NCBI GenBank assembly: GCA_023634235.1
Contig: JAMKCF010000001.1
Location: 610,001 to 674,000 of the forward strand
Direction: 5' to 3'
Origin: Pisaster brevispinus
Taxonomy: Eukaryota > Echinodermata > Asteroidea > Forcipulatida > Asteriidae
Length of the DNA: 64,000 nucleotides
Positions 1-12,906 of this stretch are shown here, piece by piece; the stretch's first letter is position 1; every line of letters begins with the position of its first letter. The position numbers and the translations under genes are program-made. The notes beneath the pieces are model-generated. The model had not been told where the DNA came from. It worked only from the letters and a program-made list of their open reading frames with translations, and did not search any database.

Positions 1-2
1 GC

Positions 3-1793
3 ATTGATGAGATAAAAGAGCTTGAAGATAATCTTAAACAGTATGAAGTTAATGAGTGGAAGAAGGCCCGGATCAGAACACACAGCATTCAAAAAGAAGA
101 AGGTGAAAAAGCCTCGAAATATTTTCTCAACCTTGAAAGACAGCAGATTCAAAGCTTAAAAATTGACAAACTTCTCAACAAGAAAGGAGTTCTTTTTGAC
201 CAGACAGATACAATGCTTGAAATCGCCAATGACTTCTACAGTAATCTGTATAGTTCAGAGACTCTTTCCAAAACCCATTTAGAAGAAATCATCTCCAATA
301 TCAAAACTGAAACTATTCCTGACAATGTTCTTGAAGATCTTGATAGAGAGATTACTGAAGAAGAGATTAAACATGCTCTCTTCCAAATGAATAAAAACAA
401 AAGTCCTGGTATCGATGGCTTAACAGTCGAGTTTTACCAGAATTGTTGGCACATTATCGGAAAAGATATTCTTGAAGTTTACAAAGACTGTCTTAAAAAT
501 GGATTTTTGGGTAATTCTATGAACTCGGCTCTTGTAAGACTCATTTATAAGAATTCGGGAAGTCGCTATGATCTACAAAATTGGCGTCCAATAAGCCTCC
601 TGACAGTTGACTATAAAATACTGTCTAAAGCCATTACCAATCGTCTTAAATTAGCCATGCCTTTCATTATTGGCGAAGAACAGACATGTGGTGTTCCTAA
701 CCGGAATATTCAGGATAACCTCATGATTTTAAGAGATACGATTGATTATGTCAATTGGGAAAATATAGGTGCCGCTGTTATTAGTTACGACCAAGAAAAA
801 GCTTTTGACAGAATCAATTGGGAGTACATGTTTTCTATTATGCGTAAGATGAATCTTCCTCCTATTTTTATCAAATGGATTGAACTCTTCTACAGTAAAC
901 CCAATTGCAGAATTATCTTGAATAACTTTATTGGTTCACCAGTCCAGATTAGTAGAGGGATCAGACAAGGTTGTCCGCTGTCTCCGCTTCTTTACGCCAT
1001 ATGTGCCGAAGGACTAGCGAGTCTTATTAGAAACAACCAGGTTTTCAGAGGCATTCAGACTCCCAATGGTGAGACGAGTGTTAAGTTAATCCAGCACGCC
1101 GATGATACCAACATTTTCATTGGCAATCAATGCGAGTTTAATATTGTGGAAGATCTTTTTGATACATATTGCAAGGGCAGTGGATCCAAAATTAATGTTA
1201 ATAAGACCAAAGGCCTGTGGCTAGGCAAATGGAAACAGAGGCAAGATAAACCTTGTCGTTTTAACTGGTGTAATGATAAAATTAAAATACTAGGTATGGT
1301 GTTCGGTAACGAGGTAACAGCGCAAGACAACTGGGGTCAAAAAACAAACAAAATCAAGTGTGTGCTTGACAAGTGGTCAAAACGTAACTTGACTTATACG
1401 GGCAAAACCGTCAATGTTAACACTTTCATTGGTGCTGGTATAAACTACTTAGGCAGTGTTCTGGCCTGCCCAGTGGAATTTGTTAAGAAAATTAACAGTT
1501 ACATCTGGAATTTCTTTTGGGGTGGCCTGAATGACAAGATAAAAAGAAACACTGTTATCGGTCCCAAAGCGCAAGGTGGAACAGGTCTTCTAGACGTTCA
1601 GTGTAAGCTAACTAGCTTAAAATTAAACTGGTTAGCTCGTTACCCCCTAACGGAAGGCAAGTGGAAAATGTTCTTTGATCATTGGATCAATAAAGCTAGT
1701 GGTAATAATAATTTAGGTTGGTATATTTTCGCTAATACTAACATTAAGATACAAACTACTCCTTTTTACGAGGAAGTTATTGGATGCCTTTGA
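3..1793 (+). pseudogene. LINE ORF2 reverse transcriptase domain (partial)
   Basis: The frame is open from base 3 to a TGA at 1791-1793, about 597 codons. The first in-frame ATG at 213 is internal, because upstream codons read as normal LINE linker sequence. RT blocks appear in order: NKSPGIDGL near 395-425, NWRPISLL near 580-605, an AFDRINWEYM block near 800-830, GIRQGCPLSPLLY near 960-1000, and the catalytic box as HADDT near 1096-1110. The catalytic Asp pair is intact. The enzyme would prime reverse transcription at a nicked genomic target. The frame breaks at its 3' end and continues in another frame, so this copy is probably inactive. Confidence 0.85.
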
Positions 1794-2784
1794 GAAAGCT
1801 GGTGGCAGTCTGACGTGTAACTTTTCTAGTCTTTTAGAGACTCATGCTGTTCCTATTTTCAACAACTGTATTGCTACTAGGGATGACACTGTCTTAAACA
1901 GTCCTGTTTTTAAATCTGCTGGTATGACCAAAGTAAAAAATGTGACCAGACAAGGTAGATTGATTTCTTACAAAATAGTCGCTAGAAAATGTCCCATTCA
2001 AAGAATCAATGCAGGTAGAATCATGGGCAGGTTGAAAGATCATTTAGATTTCACCTTAGTTAAAGAACAGAGACAAGGCCCTGCTAATGATATATGCAAC
2101 TGGCTTGTTTTCCTCGACCATGATGGTAACAGTGAGCTCCAAATCAAGAAAACTAATACCAAATCCAATTACTCAAGGTTAATTTCAAAGAAATTTATCC
2201 CTCCTAAAAGTCAGAAAGTTTGGAAAGAAGTCTTCTGTTACGCTCAAGATTTAAACTGGTCCCTGATATGGGAAAATGGGTACAAATACAACCTGCTTGA
2301 TCCCGAAGATAAACAGTTTTGGTACAGATTAAAACATTTGATTCTTCCCACAAGAGACCTTTTGTACAAAATCGGTAGAGTTGTTGATGTCAAATGTCCA
2401 TTATGTGAAACAGAATCAGAATCCCATCAGCATTTGTTCATTTATTGTATTAGCACTCTTAACGCTTGGATCTTTGTCGAGTATCTAATTAGAAAATACA
2501 CAGACAACAAACAATTTTGTCTTAGCGACCCTAACAGAATCCTGGGCTATGAATTACAACCAGTCCAAGGAGTTCTTGTCGTTAAAATGCTCCGCCAAAT
2601 CTGGAATATCCGATGCAAAAGGGTCTTTAGTGATTATAAGAAACCATCCGACATTGACTTCATTTTTCAGTTCAAACTCAATCTTAAACGGTTTTTGACT
2701 CTAGAGAAGGGCATAATGAATTGTGAAAAGTTTCAAACTGTATATGTTCGTAATAAAAAAAACCAATTAGAATTCAGTTATTAA
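1783..2784 (+). pseudogene. LINE ORF2 C-terminal domain, frameshifted
   Basis: Continues the LINE ORF2 in a second frame, with no natural ATG at the junction. It includes a zinc-binding motif of the RVT-associated type, CPLCETESESHQHLFIYC (two Cys, then His and Cys), at about 2395-2448, and ends at a TAA at 2782-2784. Codon usage and style match the preceding frame, so one insertion or deletion near 1783-1793 explains the break. The C-terminal region of these LINEs is thought to help bind RNA or the target site. Confidence 0.8.
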
Positions 2785-3069
2785 AACCCTTTCCCCCTCC
2801 CTTTTCGTTTAAGATAATCCTAAAATTGTTGGCCAACTCATTCTGTAAGTGGGCTGTGTGTGTTTTATTTTATGTACATTTCCTTTGTAAAAACTGTATA
2901 TAATCATTGTTATCATTTATCTCCCCTCCAGATTAATTCTTGGTAGTAACTTGCAATTTATTTGTTGCTTATTGTTTTTCTTGTGGAATGTCTATTTAAA
3001 GCGCTGTAATTTTTTGAGTGTGAAATAAATGGAGTAACATAACTCCACATCAAAGAAAAAAAAGAAAAA
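2785..3069 (+). other. LINE 3' UTR
   Basis: Non-coding tail of the LINE. A C-rich stretch follows the stop codon, then AT-rich sequence with a late AATAAA-like segment near 3024 and an A-rich end. No other gene is visible. Confidence 0.6.
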
Positions 3070-3070
3070 A

Positions 3071-3463
<393 letters not shown>

Positions 3464-3469
3464 TACTTA

Positions 3470-6400
3470 GGAGAGCGACATTGTGGGGCATTTCTTGTCT
3501 GTACGTTGTGAACGTCTTAAACGAGTACAGGCAAGTATTATGGGGTTGATCCATTACCATACCAGTCTGTACGCTGTGGGTTGAATTGTCCAAAATTGTG
3601 GGGTTGAAGGAAATGACTGTCTGTACACTGTGCAATGAAAATACAAACATTTAACGGGATTATACTGTCCAACACTATGGGGTTGTAGACCAAACTTGTC
3701 TGTACTTTGTGAAGAGATTTTACAGACATTTAATGGGTTGTAGATGTTATAATGTCTGTACACTGTGCAATGAACGGGATTAAACTGTCCAACACTATGG
3801 GGTTGTAGACCATACTTGTCTGTACATTGTGAAGAGACTTTACAGACATTTAAAGGGGTTGTAGATGTTATAATGTGTGTACACTGTGCAATGAAAATAC
3901 AAACATTTAACGGGATTACACTGTCCAACACTAAGGGGTTGTAGACCAAACTTGTCTGTACTTTGTGAAGAGATTTTACAGACATTTAATGGGTTGTAGA
4001 TGTTATAATGTCTGCACATTGTGTAATGAAAATACAGACATTTAACTGGATTAAAACTGTCCAACATTATGGGGTTGTAGGCCATACTTGTCTCTACATT
4101 GTGAAGATTAAAAGGATTCAATGTGGTTGTAGATGCTTTAATGTCTGTACACTGTGCAATGAAAATACAGACATTTAACGGGATTAAACTGTCCAACATT
4201 ATGGGGTTGTAGGCCATACTTGTCTCTACATTGTGAAGAGATTTTACAGACATTTAATGGGGTTGTAGATGTTATAATGTCTGTACATTGTGCAGTGAAA
4301 ATACAGACATTTAACGGGGTTAAACTGTCCAACATTATTGGGTAGTAGGCCATACTTATCTGTACATTGTGAAGAGATTTTACAGACATTTAATGGGGTT
4401 GTAGATGTTATAATGTCTGTACACTGTGCAATGAAAATACAAACATTTAACGGGATTATACTGTCCAACACTATGGGGTTGTAGGCCATACTTGTCTGTA
4501 CATTGTGAAGAGATTTTACAGACATTTAATGGGGTCGTAGATGTTATAATGTCTGTACACTGTGCAATGAAAATACAGACATTTAACGGGATTTAACTGT
4601 CCAACATTATGAGGTTGTAGGCCATACTTGTCTGTACATTGTGAAGAGATTTTACAGACATTTAATGGGGTCGTAGATGTTATAATGTCTGTACACTGTG
4701 CAATGAAAATACAGACATTTAACGGGATTTAACTGTCCAACATTATGGGGTAGTAGGCCATACTTGTCTGTACATTGTGAAGAGATTTTTTGGGTTGTAG
4801 ATGTTATAATGTCTGTACACTGTGCAATGAACGGGATTAAACTGTCCAACACTATGGGGTTGTAGACCATACTTGTCTGTACATTGTGAAGAGATTTTTA
4901 CAGACATTTAATGGGTTGTAGATGTTATAATGTCTGTACACTGTGCAATGAACGGGATTAAACTGTCCAACACTATGGGGTTGTAGACCATACTTGTCTG
5001 TACATTGTGAAGAGATTTTACAGACATTTAATGGGGTTGTAGATGTTATAATGTCTGTACATTGTGTAATGAAAATACAGACATTTAACGGGATTAAACT
5101 GTCCAACATTATGGGGTTGTAGGCCATACTTGTCTGTACATTGTGAAGAGATTTTACAGACATTTAATGGGGTTGTAGATGTTATAATGTCTGTACATTG
5201 TGTAATGAAAATACAGACATTTAACGGGATTATACTGTCCAACATTATGGGGTTGTAGGCCATACTTATCTGTACATTGTGAAGAGATTTTACAGACATT
5301 TAATGGGGTTGTAGATGTTATAATGTCTGTACATTGTGTAATGAAAATACAGACATTTAACGGGATTATACTGTCCAACATTATGGGGTTGTAGGCCATA
5401 CTTGTCTCTACATTGTGAAGATTAAAAGGATTCAATGTGGTTGTAGATGCTTTAATGTCTGTACACTGTGCAATGAAAATACAGACATTTAACGGGATTT
5501 AACTGTCCAACATTATGGGGTAGTAGGCCATACTTGTCTGTACATTGTGAAGAGATTTTTTGGGTTGTAGATGTTATAATGTCTGTACACTGTGCAATGA
5601 ACGGGATTAAACTGTCCAACACTATGGGGTTGTAGACCATACTTGTCTGTACATTGTGAAGAGATTTTTACAGACATTTAATGGGTTGTAGATGTTATAA
5701 TGTCTGTACACTGTGCAATGAACGGGATTAAACTGTCCAACACTATGGGGTTGTAGACCATACTTGTCTGTACATTGTGAAAAGATTTTACAGACATTTA
5801 ATGGGGTTGTAGATGTTATAATGTCTGTACATTGTGTAATGAAAATACAGACATTTAACGGGATTATACTGTCCAACATTATGGGGTTGTAGGCCATACT
5901 TGTCTCTACATTGTGAAGATATTTTTACAGACATTTAATGGGGTTGTAGGTGTTATAATGTCTGTACATTGTGTAATGAAAATACAGACATTTAACGGGA
6001 TTAAACTGTCCAACATTATGGGGTTGTAGGCCATACTTGTCTCTACATTGTGAAGAGATTTTACAGACATTTAATGGGGTTGTAGATGTTATAATGTCTG
6101 TACATTGTGCAGTGAAAATACAGACATTTAACGGGGTTAAACTGTCCAACATTATTGGGTAGTAGGCCATACTTATCTGTACATTGTGAAGAGATTTTAC
6201 AGACATTTAATGGGGTTGTAGATGTTATAATGTCTGTACACTGTGCAATAAAAAGACAGACATTTAACGGGATTAAACTGTCCAACACTATGGGGTTGTA
6301 GGCCATACTTGTCTGTACATTGTGAAGAGATTTTACAGACATTTAATGGGTTGTAGATGTTATAATGTCTGTACACTGTGCAATGAAAATACAGACATTT

Positions 6401-6631
6401 AACGGGATTAAACTGTCCAACATTATGGGGTTGTAGGCCATACTTGTCTGTACATTGTGAAGAGATTTTAAAGAGATTCAATGTGGTTGTAGATGCTATA
6501 ATGTCTGTACACTGTGCAATGAAAATACAAACATTTAACGGGATTAAACTGTCCAACATTATGGGGTAGTAGACCATACTTGTCTGTACATTGTGAAGAG
6601 ATTTTACAGACATTTAATGGGTTAGTAGATG
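3470..6631 (+). repeat. 136-bp satellite array (left block)
   Basis: About 23 tandem monomers. Neighbouring monomers repeat at 136 bp (for example landmarks at 5018, 5154 and 5290). Each monomer is built of two related halves that both begin acagacattta and both contain tgtctgtacattgtg. Some monomers are shortened by internal deletions, and those variants recur at a distance (see findings). The overlapping small minus-strand ORFs all arise from this repeat. The array is interrupted at 6631/6632 by the Gypsy LTR and resumes at 38063. Confidence 0.95.
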
Positions 6632-7084
6632 TGTAACGCAAATTTGCTGGGCGAGTGCTAGCGGTAGTTAGTCAATAGTAGACTGCTACGCCACAGCGCG
6701 CGAAAAGTTACACGAGGCAGCGCGTGGATGGGGGAGTTGAACTATTGGTAGCGGTGCGGCAAGTTGTGCTACAGTTACAAGTTGCATGACAACGGGAGGC
6801 GCTATACATTAACGTTTTGTGGAAAATACATGTACCCGTGTTTGTTCTACTGGAGGCGCTATTTAATTAGCTAGCAGACCTAAAGAGAGTGAAAGGGAGA
6901 CCAGCCGGTAAGTTGAGTTGGAGTACTAAAATAAAATGTTGTCAACCAGAATTATCTTCGTGATATAGCCATTATTTTTGTCGCCTCCACTTAGTTTTAA
7001 TCTGCCCTTAAGGCATGATATATACTTTCTCAAAACGGACGGCCTTTGGTCCAGCCGCTCGGGCCTCTGGGTAGAACCGTCACA
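6632..7084 (+). repeat. Gypsy 5' LTR
   Basis: 453 bp, beginning TGTAACGC and ending CCGTCACA, so with the usual TG...CA ends. The same sequence with scattered differences is at 37618-38062. An AATAAA-type polyadenylation signal lies near 6930. By eye the two LTRs differ at a couple of dozen sites, so the insertion is not recent. Confidence 0.93.
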
Positions 7085-7085
7085 A

Positions 7086-7103
7086 TGGTGTCAGAAGTGG
7101 GAT
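7086..7103 (+). promoter_or_regulatory. Primer binding site, tRNA-Leu type
   Basis: The sequence tggtgtcagaagtgggat starts two bases after the 5' LTR. It is the complement of the CCA end and T-arm side of tRNA-Leu(CAA) as I know it from animals. In LTR retroelements a tRNA annealed here primes minus-strand DNA synthesis. Confidence 0.85.
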
Positions 7104-8960
7104 GTTTATAGGCAGATAATTAATTATTTTGGGGAGTTGGATTAACAGAGGAACTTCCCTCGTTACGAGCGGGAGGTCGCTTATTAAATCCAAGAGGGCC
7201 GGAGGTCCCAATAGTTCCGATACATCTATTTTAGAGAATGATGGTAAATAATGTCAATTTGGCACTGTTGATGTTTATTGTTGCTTCGATAAGTGTGTTT
7301 GTTCTCATAAAAAATTGTGTGCTGTTAAAGATTTTTGCTGAGGTTGACACAGGACCAGAATTCAGCGTTGTGGAAAATCGAACACAACATTGACCGCATA
7401 CACTGCGCAGTTTCACAAAGGCTAGAACAATTGGTTCAAATAGAGAACGGGCAAAGACAACAAGAAATTGAGTCACTAAGAAGCAGCCTGCCACGACTAT
7501 GGACGTTATAAGAGGAGTAGCAAAGAGAGGCGCTAGCACCTCCACTAGTGAGCGTGCGGTGTCAACAATTGCCGCCTCCTCAGAACGAGTGGACAGAAGA
7601 CTATCACAACAGATATGTGAGCTCAAGGCTGAGATAAAGGCAAAAGAAGCTGAGCGGAGTCTATCTGCAGCAACGCCAAAGAGAAATGGCAAAGAGATGT
7701 ATTTTCAACAAAGTGGATGGGAAACTGAAGTAGCACCTCTAGAGGCGTATCGAACAGTCGATAATGAGGACCTGGAAGTGCAGTTTAAAAGGCTGGAAGG
7801 AGAGGTGAATCGGACGTCAGGGTACATGTCGGGGAGCCCAAGTCTCTATCGGAAGTCACCCGAGCTACTTGGAGCAACATCGGAGAAGAAACGAGGAGGT
7901 CCGGCTGGAGTTAAGGTAGCGTCTCCAGAGTTGAAGAATATTCCTTCATTGGAAGAAGGCACGAGTATAATTAAGCGGGGGCAGCTTGAGGCGCCACCTC
8001 ATACATCGACCCCTTGGCCGCTCAAGCGGGACAAGCGGGTTGTAATAAGCAATAATTCGAAGCCCGTATCAAGGTTGATACGAGTCGTCCGAGCATCATG
8101 CTTGACAGGTTTGGTGGGAAGACCTCCTGGAAAGATACAGGCGGCATTTTGAAGCATGCCAATTAGCAAATAGCTGGAGTGAACATCAGTCAGCCGCATT
8201 TTTGGCGGCCAGTCTTCAAGGGACAGCGTTGAAAGTTCTTAGCTGTTCTCATCAAGAGAGGAGGTGCCCCAAATATGCGGAGTTGGTCGATCTGCTTGAG
8301 GCGCAATTTGGACCAGGACAAATGGCAGAAAACTAGTTGATGGAGTTGAGGACCCGAAGGAAAGGGCCCAAATAGACATTAATGGAGTTGGGACAGGCGG
8401 TTTGCGAATTGGTTTTACAGTGGCTAATCCTGAATTTTCGGAAGAGGGTAAAGACAGATTGACCAGAGGACATTTCACAGACGCAATGGGTAGTCAAACA
8501 ATCCGTGAGGGGATTTTCAGGGCAAGGCCGACGACGCTTGACGAAGCGATAAGAGCAGCACTTGCCACAGAGAATTTCGAGCGGATGGAGGAACAGCGCA
8601 GTGACAGAAGGATGCTTAAGAATTGCCGAGCAAGTGAAACCACGAGTGATCCTTTCCTGGCACAGATAAAGCAGGTTGTAGCAGAACAGATGAACCAGTA
8701 CAGAGGCCCTCGACCTGTTGACATGAGAGATAGTTTTACAGAGAGGCCGTCGTGGTATCAGAAAAGCCCTCAGAATTAACAGAATCACAGTACGGGGAAA
8801 CAAGATTTTACAGTTACGTGTTTCAACTGCCAAGGGGTGGGAGATTTTGCAAAAGAATGTCCAAGACCTCGATACCGGGAAAAAACAAACCGATTCCGGG
8901 AAACGGGGCACGGTCGACCTTGGGACCCGAAGGAAGGCTGCCTCAAGAGGAGGGTCCGAT
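7104..8960 (+). pseudogene. Gypsy copy A gag region, frameshifted
   Basis: Structural (capsid and nucleocapsid) region. A 217-codon frame at 7499-8152 is charged and helix-prone. A gag-like stretch in another frame (about 8100-8340) has aromatic and charged residues typical of retrotransposon gag and is interrupted by stops. A zinc knuckle near 8815-8860 reads CFNCQGVGDFAKEC, with Asp where a CCHC knuckle has His. At least three frame changes separate these pieces. A short frame at 7238-7393 with one hydrophobic segment precedes gag; I do not think it is a gene. Confidence 0.7.
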
Positions 8961-9774
8961 AAGAAAATAGAGACAAAGAAACCAAAGCTAGAAGACAAGT
9001 CACATGAGCATGAACCATTAGAAACTGAAACGTATCGGCGCAGACAAGGATTGTTCATAACGGGAGGAGTGAGTGGTACTGACATCCAATTTCTGGTCGA
9101 TACCGGTGCCACAGACACCGTCATGTCAAGGGCAGCTTTTTATATGATTCCAAGGGAATCAAGGCCGAAGTTATGGCCTGCTGGCGATTTACTAGTGCGT
9201 CAAGTTAATGGTGCTCCTGTACGTTCCATATGGGGGACAATCAACATTGACATTCAAATTGGCCGTACAATTGGATGTTCCGGCCATACTTGGTATGGAC
9301 TTCCTTCTAAGGTCGCAAGGAGGGCTAAATTTAAGGACATTGGAGTTGATCATGAATGGAAAACGTTATCAGTGCAGTGATCACCTTGGCTCTGCTTTCT
9401 GTCATAGAGTTGTGGTAGAAAAGACTACAACAAATCCCCCTGGACATGAGGCCATCATACCGGCCTACATCAAGTCAAACAAAACCATTGTGAATTTAGG
9501 CATTATAGAACCAGTGAAAGGAGGTTGGGAAGTCACCTCTGGAGGCCTGGTATTGGCAAGGACGCTAGTAAAATCTGGACAAGCCCCAGTCGGAGTAAGA
9601 GTTTTTAACCCAGGCAGAAATGAGTGTGTCATCCGGGGTGCTACGACGGCGGGGATACTCACCCCTGTAGAAGAAGAAAACATAGAGGAGATGAGACTGC
9701 TTGAGGCGCCGGACAGAGGTACGGCTGCTGAGGTGCCACGGCACCTCCAAGATCTTTGGAGAAGGAGTATTTAA
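8961..9774 (+). pseudogene. Gypsy copy A aspartic protease region
   Basis: Retroviral-type aspartic protease with active-site triad DTG at 9099-9107 (context FLVDTGATDTVMS). The protease would cut the Gag-Pol polyprotein. Compared with copy B, copy A has lost about 33 bases near 9262-9272, and the frame breaks there (frames 8847-9380 and 9208-9774). Confidence 0.8.
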
Positions 9775-10620
9775 AATTTAGATCCAAATCAACATGGTGT
9801 AGTGACAAAGCTGATCTCGGAGTTTCAAGATGTATTCTCAAAAGGAGATGATGACCTAGGCCAGACAGATTTGGTAGAACACAGGATAGACACTGGGAAC
9901 GCACGCCCAACCAGGCAGAGGTTACGAAGGCAGCCAAACTGCAACCAAGAAGAGATTGCAAAGCAAGTGAAAGATCTAGTCGATAGGGTCGTGGTAGAAC
10001 CTTCGGACAGCCTGTGGGCGGCTAATGTTGTGCTAGTCCAAAAGAAGGATGGCACAAAAAGGTTTCTGTGTGGACTATAGACAACTCAATGAAGTGACAA
10101 TTAAGGACGCATATCCGATACCTAGGATCGACGAGACACTGGATGCACTCTCCGGAGCAAAGTTGTTCTCTACCCTAGAATTGGCTTCTGGTTATTGGCA
10201 GGTTGCGCTGGATCAGGAGGCAAGACAGAAGTCGGCTTTTGTCGTACTAGGAGGATTATTTCAGTGGAAGGTGATACCGTTTTGGGGCTCTGTAATGCCC
10301 CAGCCACCTTCGAGAGGCTAATGAAACGACTAGTAGCAAGCCTCCACTGGAGGTCCCTCTTAGTCTACTTGGACGATGTAATTGTTTATGGGGGAACAGT
10401 AGAAGAAGAGGCAGGTCGCCTCAGAGAGGTGTTCTTGAGGTTGCAACAGGCAGACCTAAAGATGAAGCCAGGGAAGTGGTCATTGTTTGGAAAGACTGTG
10501 AAATACCTGGGCCATATCGTTTCTGAAGGAGGCATAGCAACAGATCCCGAAAAAATACAGGTCGTACGGGACTGGCCTACACCTGAAAACTTAAGGAAGT
10601 TAGGGGATTCCTCAGATTAG
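9775..10620 (+). pseudogene. Gypsy copy A reverse transcriptase
   Basis: RT blocks are recognisable in three frames: 9802-10080, 10049-10321 and 10195-10620. Visible motifs are VDYRQLNEVTIKDAYPIPRID, LCNAPATFERLM and the catalytic box YLDD near 10364-10375. Two of the breaks, around 10281 and around 10590, are identical in copy B; the extra G near 10060 is specific to A. The protein would copy the element RNA to cDNA. Confidence 0.88.
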
Positions 10621-11384
10621 CCTCCTATTATCGAAGATTCATCAAGGGTTTTGCGGACATTGCACGTCCCCTCCACCGATTGACTGAAAAATCGCGTGAA
10701 TTCCTATGGGAGGGCACGTGTGAGACGGCATTCAACACTCTGAAGAGACACTTACAAGAAGCCCCTATACTAGGTTATCCTCGACCTGAAGGTCAGTACA
10801 TTTTAGACACAGACGCCAGCGGGAGAGTTATTGGCGCTGTCCTTACTCAAATGCAAGAAGGGACGGGAGAAGGTAGTTACCCAAGCCAATCGAGCATTGT
10901 CAAAACCAGAGAAAAACTACTGTGTAACAAGGCGCGAACTGCTTGCAGTAGTAGGATCTGTGACGTCGACAAATTATTGTCCGGACAGACCATGGATCAC
11001 TTACTTTGGCTGACGACTTTCCGTAACCCGGAAGGTCAATTAGAAAGATGGCTACAAGTTTTGGGAGAGTACGATTACTTCATTGTGCACCGTCCAGGTA
11101 AAAAGCATGCTAATGCCGATAGTTTGTCCAGGCAACTTTGCCGTCAATGTGGAAGGAGTGATGTCGGAGGCAACGAGGCGCCGCCACATCAGAAACAGGA
11201 GGGGCTGTACACACGGACGCTAGTCACGCAGCCAATAATGACAAAGGAGGCACTTCGCCACGCCCAACTTGAAGACCACACAATGAGTCGGATAATTAAA
11301 AGGAAAAAAGAGGACACAAACCGACCAGACTGGGAAGCAGTTGCGCCGTTTAGCCCAACTTCCAAGACGTACACGTCTAATTAG
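10621..11384 (+). pseudogene. Gypsy copy A RNase H and linker
   Basis: Starts with the tether LASYYRRFIKGFADIARPLH, then an RNase H core with LDTDASG near 10804-10825. The downstream segment FIVHRPGKKHANADSLSR (near 11081-11130) is the conserved end of RNase H. Around 10957-10975 the sequence is shorter than copy B by about 30 bases. RNase H would remove the RNA strand after cDNA synthesis. Confidence 0.85.
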
Positions 11385-11390
11385 AACCGG

Positions 11391-12248
11391 TTGGAGATCC
11401 GGGGTGGAGTACTACACAGGCGTTTGGAGATTGAATATGGTAAGGAAATAAAGTGGCAGGTGGTAATCCCAGCGACCTTTTGGGAAGAATTGATGGCAGA
11501 ACTGCATGGTGGGCAGACCAGTGGCCATCTAGGGAATCGCAAAACACTGGCTAAGCTAAGAGATCGATATTTCTGGGCAGGAATGAGTGCACACGTACGT
11601 TCCTTCTTGAGGAATTGTGAGCGATGTGCGAAACGGAAGTCACCAGGGAAAAGGGGGAAGCCCCCTCTCCAACAGTTGCCAGTCGGTGCACGTATGGAGA
11701 GGGTGGCTTTGGACATCGTAGGACCTCTCACAGAGACAAATGATGGAAATAGATGGATTTTGGTGATAGGTGATTATTTCACCAAGTGGGTTGAGGCCTA
11801 TCCCTTAATTGACACGTGTGCATCGACGGTGGCAAGGAAATTTGTTGAAGAGTGTGTCTGCCGACTCGGAGTGCCGTTGGAGTTGCACTCTGACCAGGGC
11901 AGAAATTTTGAATCAAAGGTTTTCCGAGAAATGTGTGAAATTCTAGGTATCCAAAAGACGAGGACGAACCCATACAACCCAAAGTCTGATGGAATGATCG
12001 AGCGTTTTAATCGGACGCTAATCAATACAGTTGCAACTATGATAGATCCCATCAAGAAACAAAAGGATTGGGACAGACAGCTCTCATTTGCAACGTTTGC
12101 GTATCGAAGTTCACCTCACGAAAGTACAGGCAAAACTCCAGTGATGATGATGCTTGGTAGGGAGGTTACACTCCCTGTGGATCTACAGTTTGGAACTGAG
12201 GTTAACACGCAAATCACAGGACATGACACCGACTACGCCGAGGAGTAA
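11391..12248 (+). pseudogene. Gypsy copy A integrase
   Basis: 285 codons open. An HHCC zinc-binding domain (HGG..SGH ... CERC) at about 11505-11630 is followed by the DDE core: Asp in ALDIVGPL, Asp in LHSDQGRNF, Glu in GMIERFNR. All catalytic residues are present. It would insert the cDNA into chromosomes. A TAA at 12246-12248 cuts it off from the GPY/F tail; the same TAA is found in copy B. Confidence 0.9.
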
Positions 12249-12788
12249 CGGCAGAGGTTGGAAGAAGCCCATCAGAGGGCTCGAAGCCAACTGAAGAAAA
12301 GTGCTAGGAGACAGAAGAAACAGTACGACCGACTGACATCTGGCAAATCGTTCAAGGAAGGAGACTTTGCATGGTTACATAATCCTGCAAGGAAGAAAGG
12401 TATTTTGCCCAAGTTAGAAAGCCGCTGGGAAGGACCCTATCTGATCCTGGATAAGTTATCCGATGTAACTTTTAGGATCCAGAAAACTCCGAGGGCGAAG
12501 AAGAAAGTAGTACACTCTGATCGCTTGAAGCACTATGAAGGTGAACATCTTCAACCTTGGAATTTAAGATGCCCGGTAGTTGAAGAGAAACCAATGGAGG
12601 TAGAACAGGTTGACTTCACCCCTGATTTTCCTGGCGATCACTTAAGTTCACCAACTATTTTAAACCATCAACAGAATGGCGTACGGCCTTCAGTTGATGT
12701 GGTGGAAATGACCACATCAGTCGGGACTGATGCACCATCAGAAACGGATGAGGGGCAGCCCCAACTTCCAAAAGAGATAAATCTGTAA
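12249..12788 (+). pseudogene. Gypsy copy A integrase C-terminal (GPY/F) tail
   Basis: Same frame as the integrase after the TAA. It contains a basic helix, then ESRWEGPYLILDKLSDVTFRIQ-type wording of the GPY/F module near 12419-12480, and ends with an acidic/proline tail at TAA 12786-12788. GPY/F modules contribute to DNA or target binding. Confidence 0.8.
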
Positions 12789-12906
12789 ATAAGGATTTGG
12801 TTACAAATCAAAGACGGACCCCCCCCCCAAGGTAAAGGAGGTTACTTTGCGGTTCCGATAAGAAGTTGTGTATGGAAGAATACATGCAGTGATTGCCATG
12901 ATTATT

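Larger units (their letters stand above)
1..3069 (+). mobile_element. L1/Tx1-like LINE, 3' part, cut by the window edge
   Basis: Non-LTR retrotransposon fragment. It contains the C-terminal part of ORF2 (reverse transcriptase plus a C-terminal zinc motif) and a ~285-bp 3' UTR, and it ends in an A-rich tail that merges with the AAAT microsatellite at about 3071. The reading frame is already open at base 3, so the 5' portion (endonuclease and ORF1) lies outside the window. Motif wording such as EEQTCGVPNRNIQDNL and GIRQGCPLSPLLYAI is what I associate with the Tx1 branch of the L1 clade; this comes from recognition, not from an alignment. The copy is broken by a frameshift near 1783-1793. Confidence 0.85.

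Noticed and set aside
3538..6613. Many overlapping minus-strand frames of 60-140 codons with near-identical sequence
   Set aside because: All are the 136-bp satellite read in phase; each starts and stops by monomer variants.
7238..7393. 51-codon frame with a hydrophobic stretch before Gypsy gag
   Set aside because: Too short, in leader sequence of a decayed element; no counterpart available because copy B lacks this region.
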